Source: Pararobbsia alpina
GTDB lineage: Bacteria; Pseudomonadota; Gammaproteobacteria; Burkholderiales; Burkholderiaceae
DNA length: 64,000 nucleotides
Assembly: GCF_902859895.1 (NCBI RefSeq)
Contig: NZ_CADIKM010000006.1
Coordinates: forward strand, 210,908 to 274,907
Direction: 5' to 3'
The notes beneath the pieces were generated by a model. It was not told the DNA's origin. It made no database searches and was given only the letters and a program-made list of their open reading frames with translations. Position numbers and translations under genes: made by a program. This document shows positions 9,649 to 17,549 of the stretch, in pieces. Position 1 is the first letter of the stretch. Each line of letters begins with the position of its first letter.

Positions 9649-10416
9649 TCACCCGTGTGATGTCGGACGTACCGCGCTCCGCTTTCGACAGGCTTCGCCA
9701 AAGGCGGCGAACATCGCGCTAGACACCGTGTCTTGCGCATATCTCCACTCCGGGTGCCATTGCACGGCAAACGCGAAGGTCGGCGCATCCGTCACGCTGA
9801 ACGCCTCGATCAGCCCGTCGGCCGCGATTGCCTCGACCGTGAGGCCGTTGCCGAGCCGCTCTACGCCCTGGCCGTGCAGTGAATTCACCTGAATCTGGAG
9901 CGCGCCGCTGATTTGGTGCAGGATCCCGCCCGGGACGACCTGAACCGGATGCGACGGCGCGTATTGCCTGTCGAGTGGATCGTTCGGGTTCTCGCGGTGG
10001 TCGTGCAGACCGTCGACCGCGTGAACCTGTTGGTGCAGGCTGCCCGAGCGCACCACATTCATTTCCTGAAAGCCACGGCAGATCGCCAGCACGGGCACGC
10101 CGGCCGCGATCGCCGCATCGATCAGCGGTAGCGCGGTTGCGTCGCGGTGCGGATCGTGCAGCGTGCCGGGCATGCTCGGCGTGCCGCCATAGCGATGCGG
10201 CTCGACATTTGAGTAGCTGCCCGGGAAGACCAGCCCATCGACCAGCCCGAGCGTGCGCTCGATCGACTGCGGCGTGTCGAGCACCGGCAGCAGCACGGCA
10301 AAAGCATCCGCGCCGCCGACCACGGCGGCGATGTACTTCTCGCCGACGGCATGCGAGGCGTGATGCCCGATCACTTTGCGGTCGGCGCAAATGCCGACGA
10401 TGGGTTGACGTGCCAT
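9649..10416 (-). CDS. puuD: Gamma-glutamyl-GABA hydrolase PuuD
   Basis: 255-residue class I glutamine amidotransferase-like hydrolase (peptidase C26). Nucleophile Cys113 in AICRGFQEMN; His221 and Glu223 in QWHPEW complete the triad. It releases GABA and glutamate from gamma-glutamyl-GABA. A TTG four codons upstream is possible, but the ATG at 10416 follows an AAGG motif. It is first of the minus-strand puu/pot series, and the 820-bp gap upstream separates it from the divergent puuR-puuC-gabD genes. Confidence 0.92.
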   Translation of the reverse strand: MARQPIVGICADRKVIGHHASHAVGEKYIAAVVGGADAFAVLLPVLDTPQSIERTLGLVDGLVFPGSYSNVEPHRYGGTPSMPGTLHDPHRDATALPLIDAAIAAGVPVLAICRGFQEMNVVRSGSLHQQVHAVDGLHDHRENPNDPLDRQYAPSHPVQVVPGGILHQISGALQIQVNSLHGQGVERLGNGLTVEAIAADGLIEAFSVTDAPTFAFAVQWHPEWRYAQDTVSSAMFAAFGEACRKRSAVRPTSHG

Positions 10417-11235
10417 GACCTTGGACAACCTGCTCTAAAAAGCTTCAGAAAGACGAAAAGACGGTGCAGCAATGCAGCGTGCTTTTTTGTCGCGATCGTG
10501 CGCCATGAACGCGCACGTCGTGCGGCCGGCCGCGCGCGGCACCCACGGAAAACCTCCAGTGGGCGCTGTGTCGACGAGTGGGAGTCGTCGCCGCCCGGCC
10601 TGACAGCGGGGCAAGCGAGAAGAAAACTACGGCAGCAGAGAAGCGACTTCGTCGCAATGCACGGCGATGAACGCGCGAGCATGAATCGAATTGTGACGGC
10701 GCACCGAACGACGCGACAGAATCGCGAAGATCGAAGCAAACCGGCACATGGCCGATACGTAGTGCGTGCCGGTCAGGAACTCGGCATTGTCAATGGTGGA
10801 GCGCGATGCGGACCGCAGGTGTCCGCCAAACGTCTGGCGCTCCCACCTCAGCAAAGGACCTCGGACTCTCACGATGCACTCTTTAGGAATGTCTTTCGTT
10901 AAGTATATTCAACGCACAGGGCAATCACGGCTGCCGGCGGGTATCGCAAGTGTTTAAGATTACGCTACGCTTACGTCGAAGTCGTCATGCAGCGACACGC
11001 GAGGAACTCTTCTTGCTGCACCGACGACACAAGCATAGTCGAGCCAAAATTCGGGTGGTAGCCATTATTACCCTTATATGAATAGGGATTACCCTAAGAC
11101 CATGGAGCGATCGCCTCTGCTTAGAATAAACGTACTTGCATGCGTGATTTGCCGGCGCGTGCTTATTTTTTTCAACACCCAGAGCGGCGCTTCGCGGTCG
11201 TTCGATATGCTCGACAGGCACTGCCGGGAGCCAGG
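10417..11235. other. Divergent intergenic control region between puuD and puuR
   Basis: About 820 bp without a convincing gene; frames on both strands are short or arginine-rich and lack family features. It must hold promoters for both the puuD-led and puuR-led transcripts. The right-hand half is AT-rich, with a repeated octamer at 11067-11095 described separately. Nothing else identifiable was seen. Confidence 0.6.
11067..11095. promoter_or_regulatory. Candidate PuuR operator: repeated ATTACCCT with inverted AGGG
   Basis: ATTACCCT occurs at 11067-11074 and again at 11088-11095, 21 bp apart (two helical turns), with an inverted partner (ATAGGG) between them. It lies 140 bp upstream of the puuR start, in a locally AT-rich stretch. 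This arrangement suits binding of a dimeric XRE-type repressor. It does not match an operator sequence known to me, so the assignment rests on position and symmetry only. Confidence 0.35.
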
Positions 11236-11787
11236 ATGTCCGTGGAAGTCGCCGCGCGGTTGCAATATATCCGCAAGAAGAACGGTCTATCGCAGCGCGA
11301 ACTTGCCAAGCGCGCCGGGGTCACCAATGGGACGATCTCGCTGATCGAGCAAAACCGGGTGAGCCCCTCAGTCGGCTCGCTCAAGAAACTGCTCGAATGC
11401 ATCCCGATGAGTCTTGCCGAGTTCTTCACCTTCGAACTCGACGAGAACAAATGTGTCGTGTTCAGTGGCGACACACTCCCCAATCTGGGTAATGAGACGA
11501 TCCAGCTCCTGCTCGTCGGCTCGGGCACCAAGGACCGCAATATGTGCATCATGCGCGAGGTCTATGAGCCGCGTGCCGATACCGGCCCCGAAGCGCTCGA
11601 GCACGCCGGCCAGGAAGGGGGTGTGGTCGTGCGCGGCGAGATCGAACTGACCGTCGACGGGCAGAGTTGGATACTGCGGCCCGGCGATGCCTATTACTTC
11701 GAAAGCAAGCTCGCGCACCGCTTTCGCAATCTGAGCGAGTCGGAGCCCTGCGAGATCGTTTCAGCGAACTCGCCCCCGACTTTCTGA
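11236..11787 (+). CDS. puuR: PuuR-type regulator (XRE helix-turn-helix plus cupin)
   Basis: 183 residues. The N-terminal HTH_3 domain (about 8-62) includes GLSQRELAKRAGVTNGTISLIE; a cupin sensor domain follows (about 105-180, with GGVVVRGEIELTVDG and LRPGDAYYF). This is the PuuR architecture: a repressor of putrescine utilisation relieved by the polyamine. The frame extends 32 codons upstream, but the ATG at 11236 has a GGGAG site and fits the family N-terminus. It is followed after 36 bp by puuC, preceded by a strong GGAGG site, so puuR-puuC-gabD look like one operon. Confidence 0.9.
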   Translation: MSVEVAARLQYIRKKNGLSQRELAKRAGVTNGTISLIEQNRVSPSVGSLKKLLECIPMSLAEFFTFELDENKCVVFSGDTLPNLGNETIQLLLVGSGTKDRNMCIMREVYEPRADTGPEALEHAGQEGGVVVRGEIELTVDGQSWILRPGDAYYFESKLAHRFRNLSESEPCEIVSANSPPTF

Positions 11788-11823
11788 GCGCTGCCGACAC
11801 CCTACTCGACCCCTGGAGGTCCA

Positions 11824-13326
11824 ATGGATACGAAGACCGTCAAAGACGTGCAGTACTGGAAAACCTTCGCAGGTTCGCTGAAAATCGATGCGCGCGCGCT
11901 GATCGACGGTCAGTCCGTCGACGCGGCCGATGGCAAGACCTTCGACTGCGTGAGCCCGATCGACGGCAAGGTGCTCGCGCAAGTCGCGGACTGCGGCGAG
12001 GCGGATATCGACCGTGCGGTGAGCGCCGCGCGGCGCAGTTTCGAGCAGGGTGTCTGGGCCGGCCTCAATCCGCGCAAGCGCAAGGCGGCGATGCTGCGCT
12101 GGGCCGCCCTGCTGCGCGATCATGCCGATGAACTCTCGGTGCTCGAAACGCTTGATGCCGGCAAGCCGATCGGCGATACGACGAGTGTCGATATTCCGGG
12201 CGCAATCTATTGCATCGAGTGGTTCGCCGAGGCGATCGACAAGGTCGGGGGCGAAGTCGCACCCGTCGACCATCATCTGGTCGGCCTCGTGACTCGCGAG
12301 CCGATCGGGGTGGTCGCGGCGGTCGTGCCCTGGAATTTCCCTCTGCTGATGGCCTCGTGGAAATTCGCGCCCGCGCTCGCGGCCGGCAACAGCGTCGTGC
12401 TCAAGCCCTCCGAGAAATCGCCGCTCACGGCGATCCGTGTCGCGCAGCTTGCGCTCGAGGCCGGCATGCCGGCCGGCGTGTTCAACGTCGTGCCCGGCTT
12501 CGGCGCAACCGGCAAACTGCTCGCGCTGCATATGGACGTGGACTGCCTTGCGTTCACGGGCTCGACCGCGGTCGGCAAGCAGATCATGCAATGCGCGGGG
12601 CAATCCAATCTCAAGCGCGTGTGGCTCGAGCTCGGCGGCAAGTCGCCGAACATCGTACTGCCCGACTGTCCCGATCTCGATCGCGCCGCGTCGTCCGCTG
12701 CGAGTGCGATTTTCTACAATATGGGTGAAATGTGCACGGCCGGCTCCCGCCTGCTCGTGCATCGCGACATCAAGGACGTGTTCATCGAGAAGCTACTGGC
12801 CGCGGCCGCAAGCTATCGGCCCGGTGACCCGCTCGATCCGTCGACCTCGATGGGCGCGATCGTCGACACGATCCAGCTCGAGCGCGTGCTGTCGTATATC
12901 GAATCCGGCCGTCAGCAAGCGACCCTGCTGTGCGGCGGCTCGCGGGCGCTGGAGGACAGCGGCGGCTACTACATCGAGCCGACGGTTTTCGACGTCACGG
13001 ACCCCGCGGCACGGATCGCCCGCGAGGAAATCTTCGGACCCGTGCTCTCGGTGCTGACCTTCGACTCGGTCGACGAAGCGATCCGCATCGCGAACGACAG
13101 TGAATATGGGCTTGCCGCCGCGGTCTGGACCTCGAACCTGACGACCGCGCATGAAGTCTCGCGCCGGCTGCGCGCGGGGACCGTCTGGGTCAATTGCTAT
13201 GACGAAGGCGGCGACATGAACTTCCCGTTCGGCGGTTACAAGCAATCGGGCAACGGCCGCGACAAGTCGCTGCATGCGCTCGAGAAATACACCGAACTCA
13301 AATCAACCTTGCTGCGTCTGCGCTAA
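11824..13326 (+). CDS. puuC: Gamma-glutamyl-gamma-aminobutyraldehyde dehydrogenase PuuC
   Basis: 500-residue NAD(P)-dependent aldehyde dehydrogenase. Cofactor motif PWNFP at 169-173; general base Glu269 in LELGGKSP; catalytic Cys304 in GEMCTAGSR. It oxidises gamma-glutamyl-gamma-aminobutyraldehyde to gamma-glutamyl-GABA, the substrate of PuuD. Operon position between puuR and gabD supports PuuC over the many other ALDH subfamilies; low substrate selectivity is common in these enzymes. Confidence 0.9.
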   Translation: MDTKTVKDVQYWKTFAGSLKIDARALIDGQSVDAADGKTFDCVSPIDGKVLAQVADCGEADIDRAVSAARRSFEQGVWAGLNPRKRKAAMLRWAALLRDHADELSVLETLDAGKPIGDTTSVDIPGAIYCIEWFAEAIDKVGGEVAPVDHHLVGLVTREPIGVVAAVVPWNFPLLMASWKFAPALAAGNSVVLKPSEKSPLTAIRVAQLALEAGMPAGVFNVVPGFGATGKLLALHMDVDCLAFTGSTAVGKQIMQCAGQSNLKRVWLELGGKSPNIVLPDCPDLDRAASSAASAIFYNMGEMCTAGSRLLVHRDIKDVFIEKLLAAAASYRPGDPLDPSTSMGAIVDTIQLERVLSYIESGRQQATLLCGGSRALEDSGGYYIEPTVFDVTDPAARIAREEIFGPVLSVLTFDSVDEAIRIANDSEYGLAAAVWTSNLTTAHEVSRRLRAGTVWVNCYDEGGDMNFPFGGYKQSGNGRDKSLHALEKYTELKSTLLRLR

Positions 13327-13429
13327 GTGCCCGTGGGCGGAGATGCGCCACGCGGCGCAACGCCTTTCCCGGCTTGTGCCCTATCGCATCGTCTCACGCG
13401 GCATCGTCATGCCGCCGCACCGGAACTGA

Positions 13430-14914
13430 ATGGAAACCATCATGCACCGTGATCATGCTTTCTTGTCTCTGAAGGACCCCGACCTGTTTCGCGTCCAGGC
13501 TTATGTGGACGGCCAGTGGATCGACGCCGATGACAAAGCCTCGTTCGAGGTCAACGATCCCGCGCGCCGCGTACTGCTTGCCAGCGTGCCGAAGCTCGGT
13601 GCCACCGAGACGCGCCGCGCGATCGACGCCGCCGCGAAGGCCGGTCCCGCCTGGCGCGCCCTGCCCGCCGCAAGACGCTCGGCGATTCTGCGAAAATGGC
13701 GCGACCTCATGCTCGAAAATGCCGACGATCTTGCGCGGATCATGACGGCCGAACAGGGCAAGCCGCTCGCCGAGGCCAAGGGCGAAATCGCCTATGCGGC
13801 GTCGTTTCTCGAATGGTTCGGCGAGGAAGCCAAACGCATCTATGGCGATACGATTCCTTCGCCGACCGTCGACAAGCGGCTGATCGTCACTCGCGAGCCG
13901 ATCGGCGTCTGTGCCGCGATCACGCCTTGGAACTTCCCTGCCGCGATGATCACCCGCAAGGTCGCGCCCGCGCTCGCGGCCGGGTGCACGATCGTCGTCA
14001 AGCCCGCCGAGGCGACGCCGCTGTCCGCGTTCGCCCTTGCGGTGCTGGCCGAGCGCGCCGGCGTACCGGCCGGCGTGCTGAACATTGTCACGGGCAATCC
14101 GAAGACGATCGGCGCCGAAATGACCTCGAATCCGATCGTCAAGAAACTGTCGTTCACGGGCTCGACGCCGGTCGGCCGCCTGCTGATGGAACAGTGCGCG
14201 CCGACGCTCAAGAAGCTCTCGCTCGAACTCGGCGGCAATGCGCCGTTTCTCGTGTTCGACGATGCCGACCTCGACGCGGCCGTCGAAGGGGCGGTCGCAT
14301 CCAAGTATCGCAACGCGGGCCAGACCTGCGTCTGCACCAATCGCTTTTATGTGCACGATGCCGTGTACGACGCGTTTGCGGCCAAGCTCGCGGCAGCGGT
14401 ATCGAAGCTTTCGATCGGCAATGGCTTTGAAACAGGGGTCACGATCGGACCGCTGATCAATGATGCGGCGATCGACAAAGTCGAGCGCCATGTAAGCGAT
14501 GCGCTCGAGCACGGCGCCAAAGTCGTCACGGGCGGCAAGCTTCATGCGCTTGGCGGCACCTTCTACGAACCGACTGTCATCACAGGTGTGACGCAATCGA
14601 TGAAGTTCGCGACTGAAGAAACGTTTGGCCCGGTTTCGCCGCTGTTCCGCTTCAGCACGGACGCCGAGGCCGTCGAGATGGCCAACGCAACCGAATTCGG
14701 CCTGGCCGCCTACTTCTACAGCCGCGATATCGGACGCGTCATGCGCGTAGCTGAAGCGCTCGAATACGGCATGGTCGGCATCAATACCGGTCTGATCTCG
14801 AATGAAGTCGCGCCGTTCGGCGGCGTCAAGCAATCGGGCATGGGTCGTGAAGGGTCGAAGTACGGGATCGAGGACTATCTGGCGATCAAGTACTGGTGCA
14901 TCGGCGGCGTGTAA
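13430..14914 (+). CDS. gabD: Succinate-semialdehyde dehydrogenase GabD
   Basis: 494-residue aldehyde dehydrogenase. PWNFP at 166-170; general base Glu266 in LELGGNAP; catalytic Cys300 in GQTCVCTN, with the second Cys two residues on as in GabD proteins. It converts succinic semialdehyde to succinate, the last step of GABA breakdown. The start could also be the ATG at 13442, which has a better spaced GGAA motif and removes four residues. It is third in the puuR-puuC-gabD operon and is followed by a strong terminator. Confidence 0.9.
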   Translation: METIMHRDHAFLSLKDPDLFRVQAYVDGQWIDADDKASFEVNDPARRVLLASVPKLGATETRRAIDAAAKAGPAWRALPAARRSAILRKWRDLMLENADDLARIMTAEQGKPLAEAKGEIAYAASFLEWFGEEAKRIYGDTIPSPTVDKRLIVTREPIGVCAAITPWNFPAAMITRKVAPALAAGCTIVVKPAEATPLSAFALAVLAERAGVPAGVLNIVTGNPKTIGAEMTSNPIVKKLSFTGSTPVGRLLMEQCAPTLKKLSLELGGNAPFLVFDDADLDAAVEGAVASKYRNAGQTCVCTNRFYVHDAVYDAFAAKLAAAVSKLSIGNGFETGVTIGPLINDAAIDKVERHVSDALEHGAKVVTGGKLHALGGTFYEPTVITGVTQSMKFATEETFGPVSPLFRFSTDAEAVEMANATEFGLAAYFYSRDIGRVMRVAEALEYGMVGINTGLISNEVAPFGGVKQSGMGREGSKYGIEDYLAIKYWCIGGV

Positions 14915-14946
14915 AGCCAGCGCATCCGATATGGGTGAGTCACCAA

Positions 14947-14976
14947 GGCGCACAGCGAACCCTGTGCGCCATTTTC
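14947..14976 (+). terminator. Rho-independent terminator after gabD
   Basis: Perfect 9-bp stem GGCGCACAG / CTGTGCGCC around a 6-nt loop, followed by ATTTTC, 32 bp past the gabD stop. Confidence 0.75.
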
Positions 14977-15068
14977 ACGTCCGCATGGAAGGCGCAATAC
15001 GCATCTTGCGCGCAGGGAAACATGTTCGAGAAATAAAAACGCCGCCTCATCCCCAGGGCGTCGACTTC

Positions 15069-15090
15069 TGGCGCCCCGAGCGGGGCGCCA
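15069..15090 (-). terminator. Hairpin directly downstream of the DUF1488 gene
   Basis: A 10-bp perfect inverted repeat (TGGCGCCCCG / CGGGGCGCCA) with almost no loop, 3 bp past the DUF1488 stop on the minus strand. There is no T-run, so it may end or protect the transcript rather than act as a classical terminator. Confidence 0.45.
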
Positions 15091-15093
15091 CGT

Positions 15094-15345
15094 TCAGGAG
15101 ATGATGTACCGGCACTGCGGACCGCCGCCGTACGCCTTCTTGGCAAGCTGCAGGATCTCGTCCCGATGGGTGTCGAAAGCCGCCAGCACCGCGGGTTCAT
15201 CGGAGCCTGTCACGCCACCCAGTTTCAGGGTCACCGCATCGTCGATCAGGAAGGCGATTTCGCGCGAATTGTCATAGCCCCAGAAACATACACAGTGTCT
15301 GGAAGCATCGTAACTGCGACTGGGATTGGGGAAGTTGAGCGCCAT
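15094..15345 (-). CDS. DUF1488 family protein
   Basis: 83 residues starting MALNFPNPSRSYDASRHCVC, followed by FWGYDNSREIAFLIDD and a C-terminal helix (AAFDTHRDEILQLAKKAY). The SRSYD...V.FWGYD pattern and length match DUF1488, a small cytoplasmic family of unknown function common in Burkholderiales, often near transcription or stress genes. It is a lone minus-strand gene between the gabD terminator and the divergent hicAB locus. No active-site residues are evident. Confidence 0.8.
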   Translation of the reverse strand: MALNFPNPSRSYDASRHCVCFWGYDNSREIAFLIDDAVTLKLGGVTGSDEPAVLAAFDTHRDEILQLAKKAYGGGPQCRYIIS

Positions 15346-15410
15346 AGAGTCATCGTAGCCTATTCGGCTGTCCGCCCATGACCGTTTCGTGAAAGCGAGC
15401 CGATGTACTG

Positions 15411-15445
15411 TTGTGTAATCTTGTGTTTTTGTGTAATATTACACA
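15411..15445. promoter_or_regulatory. hicAB operator: 16-bp perfect palindrome plus upstream half-site
   Basis: TGTGTAATATTACACA at 15430-15445 is a perfect palindrome ending one base before the hicA GTG start. The half-site TGTGTAAT is repeated at 15412-15419. HicB antitoxins with DNA-binding C-terminal domains repress their own operon by binding palindromes of this kind. The half-site direct repeat could be a second, weaker site or part of the promoter. Confidence 0.6.
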
Positions 15446-15446
15446 C

Positions 15447-15628
15447 GTGAACAGCGCGAATCTTGTCAAGCAACTCAAGGCGATGGGGTGGGTTCTGGTC
15501 CATACCGTGGTTCACACCAGTAGTTCAAGCACCCAGACAGGCCCGGCAAGGTGACGGTGCCTCACCCACGAAAAGATCTGCCAATCGGTACGGTGCGAAG
15601 CATTCTTAAACAAGCAGGCATTCACTAA
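15447..15628 (+). pseudogene. hicA: hicA toxin gene, broken by frameshift and nonsense codon
   Basis: HicA toxins are about 60-residue double-stranded RNA-binding-fold mRNA interferases. From the GTG at 15447 the frame reads MNSANLVKQLKAMGWVLVHT, a clear HicA N-terminus, then runs into unrelated residues and a TGA after 35 codons. The conserved C-terminus GKVTVPHPRKDLPIGTVRSI lies in another frame, ending LKQAGIH at the TAA at 15626-15628. A single base appears lost near 15507 (ACCGT where ACCCGT would restore VHTRGSH). The restored frame still meets a TAG where the family has Gln before Phe-Lys-His-Pro. Two independent lesions, one removing the catalytic His neighbourhood, make toxin activity very unlikely. 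The stop overlaps the hicB ribosome-binding site. Confidence 0.85.
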
Positions 15629-15638
15629 GGAGGGCGCG

Positions 15639-16028
15639 ATGCTCTATCCGGCTTACATTCATTCCGGCGACGAAGGTCACGCCTTCGGCATCCAGTTTCC
15701 GGATTTTCCCGGCTGCTTTTCGGCAGCGGACGACGAGCAGAACATCACGACAAGCGCGCAGGAAGCGGTCGAGGCCCACTTCGCCGACGGGGAACCAGTA
15801 CCCCAACCGTCCGCGGTCGGCGTTCTCATGAAGGCGCCTGAGTACCAAAGTGGATTCTGGATGCTGATCGATATCGATCTCTCCAGAGTCAATATGAAAG
15901 CGGTTCGGCTGAACATCAGTCTTCCCGAGCGACTGGTGCAGCAGATCGATGCATTCGCCCGCGCGCGTCGCCTGTCCCGCTCCGCCTTTCTTGCGCTTGC
16001 TGCTGAACACGAGATGACGAGGGCTTGA
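15639..16028 (+). CDS. hicB: HicB antitoxin
   Basis: 129 residues. The N-terminal partial RNase H-like fold has the family motifs MLYPAYIHSGDEGHAFGI, PDFPGCFSAADD and A.EAVEAHF. The C-terminal 45 residues (VRLNISLPERLVQQIDAFAR...SRSAFLALAA) form a ribbon-helix-helix DNA-binding domain. Translation is set by AAGGAGG 5 bp before the ATG, which overlaps the hicA stop. HicB neutralises HicA and represses the operon. Here the toxin is broken, so HicB is effectively an orphan repressor/antitoxin with a well-preserved frame. Confidence 0.9.
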   Translation: MLYPAYIHSGDEGHAFGIQFPDFPGCFSAADDEQNITTSAQEAVEAHFADGEPVPQPSAVGVLMKAPEYQSGFWMLIDIDLSRVNMKAVRLNISLPERLVQQIDAFARARRLSRSAFLALAAEHEMTRA

Positions 16029-16171
16029 CGCCGAAGCGCGCCCCTGTCGGAAGCTGCGTGTCCGATAGGTATCGCCAATGGATACCTTTAACGGGCACTC
16101 ACTCATTGGCAGAATCGGGACTCCGCGCCGCCACGAGACGAGGCGGCCTGCCGATCGCGCAATGCCTTCCC

Positions 16172-17464
16172 CTACGTCCCAAACATCTCTTTCATCCGGT
16201 GATATAGGAAGCCGAGCTCGAGCACCGGACGACGCAACGCCTCGCCCCCCGGAAAGCGCCGGTGTTTGATGCGGGCGAACAGATCGAAGTTGCCCGCCTG
16301 CCCTGCGATCGCCTCGGCGGCGATGCGCCCGGCGATTCCCGTCAGCGCGACGCCGTGCCCCGAAAATCCCTGCAGGTAATAGATGTTCGGCGCGATACGC
16401 CCGAAATCGGGCGCACGGTTACGCGTGACATCGACATAGCCGCCCCATGCATACTCGACCTTCACGTCGCCAAGCTGTGGATAGACCGCAAGCATGCGCT
16501 CGCGCAAGGCGGGTGCAACGGCCTGGGGATCCATGAATGCAGTCGTCGCACGACCGCCGAACAGCAGCCGGTCGTCGCTCGAAACACGGAAGTAGTCGAG
16601 AAAGAAATTGTTGTCGCACACCGCCGCACGATCGCGGACCAGGCTTGACGCACGCTCGGCATCCATTCGCTCGGTCGCGATGATGAAGGAGCCGATCGGT
16701 GCGATCCGGTCATGAACTCTCGGCAGCACGCGTCCGATGCTCGCATTCCCCGCCACCACGACAAAATCGCACTGCACGCTGCCCTGCACAGTTTCGACGA
16801 CCGGTTTCGCTCCCTCGACGATGCGGGTCACGCGACTATGCGCATGAATGCTGACCCCCGCGCGCCGGGCAGCGGCGGCCAATCCGAGACAATACTTGAG
16901 CGGATGCACATGACCCGAAAAGCTGTCGTGAACGCCGCTCAGATAGCGGTCCGAATCGATGCGGTCATGCGCGTCGTCGATCCAGCTCAGATGCGGATAA
17001 GCGAAGCGCTGCTCGACCATGTCCATCCATGCGCGCAATTCGGGGACGCGCTTCGAACGTGTCGCCACGGTCAGGTAACCGGGGGTGAAATCGCAGTCGA
17101 TCGAGTACTTCGCAATCCGCTCGCGCAGCAAGCCGACACCCTCCACCGAAAGCCGCCACGCGCGCATGGCGTCGTCGCCGAGCTGATCGACGAGCGGATC
17201 GTCTTTCGCAAAGCCCACGAGAACCTGACCGCCATTGCGCCCCGATGCACCCCAGCCAGGCTCGTGCGCATCGACGAGGGTCACCGAGAAGCCTCGCGCA
17301 CGCAAATCGAGCGCTGCCGACAAGCCCGAAAAGCCCGCGCCGATCACACAAACGTCAGCCCGCGCCGCCCCCTGCAAAGGCATGTCCGCGGCCGGCCGCG
17401 TGACAGTGGCTTCGTAGTAGGAACGCCGGATCAGCGGATCGTCATCGTGTGCATCGACAGTCAT
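16172..17464 (-). CDS. puuB: Gamma-glutamylputrescine oxidase PuuB (FAD)
   Basis: 430-residue FAD-dependent oxidoreductase. FAD-binding GxGxxG motif VIGAGFSGLS at about 40-49; GWGASGRNGGQ follows; C-terminal FAD-closing segment YYLQGFSGHGVALT. Length and sequence match PuuB, which oxidises gamma-glutamylputrescine to the aminoaldehyde used by PuuC, releasing H2O2 and ammonia. It sits apart from the puuR operon, separated by DUF1488 and hicAB, and converges with hicB. It resembles the cut-off enzyme at 1-595 closely in the first 100 residues; which of the two serves putrescine cannot be told from sequence. Confidence 0.87.
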   Translation of the reverse strand: MTVDAHDDDPLIRRSYYEATVTRPAADMPLQGAARADVCVIGAGFSGLSAALDLRARGFSVTLVDAHEPGWGASGRNGGQVLVGFAKDDPLVDQLGDDAMRAWRLSVEGVGLLRERIAKYSIDCDFTPGYLTVATRSKRVPELRAWMDMVEQRFAYPHLSWIDDAHDRIDSDRYLSGVHDSFSGHVHPLKYCLGLAAAARRAGVSIHAHSRVTRIVEGAKPVVETVQGSVQCDFVVVAGNASIGRVLPRVHDRIAPIGSFIIATERMDAERASSLVRDRAAVCDNNFFLDYFRVSSDDRLLFGGRATTAFMDPQAVAPALRERMLAVYPQLGDVKVEYAWGGYVDVTRNRAPDFGRIAPNIYYLQGFSGHGVALTGIAGRIAAEAIAGQAGNFDLFARIKHRRFPGGEALRRPVLELGFLYHRMKEMFGT

Positions 17465-17549
17465 GTTGCGGGCCGGATAGGATTGGACCCAACATAATCG
17501 GCCCCTCTCGAATGCTTGGCAAGACGCCGTATTCCCTAGCGCCGCCCGC

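Noticed and set aside
10351..10902. Plus-strand 183-codon frame in the puuD-puuR gap
   Set aside because: Begins inside puuD on the opposite strand, lacks a ribosome-binding site and has no recognisable domain.
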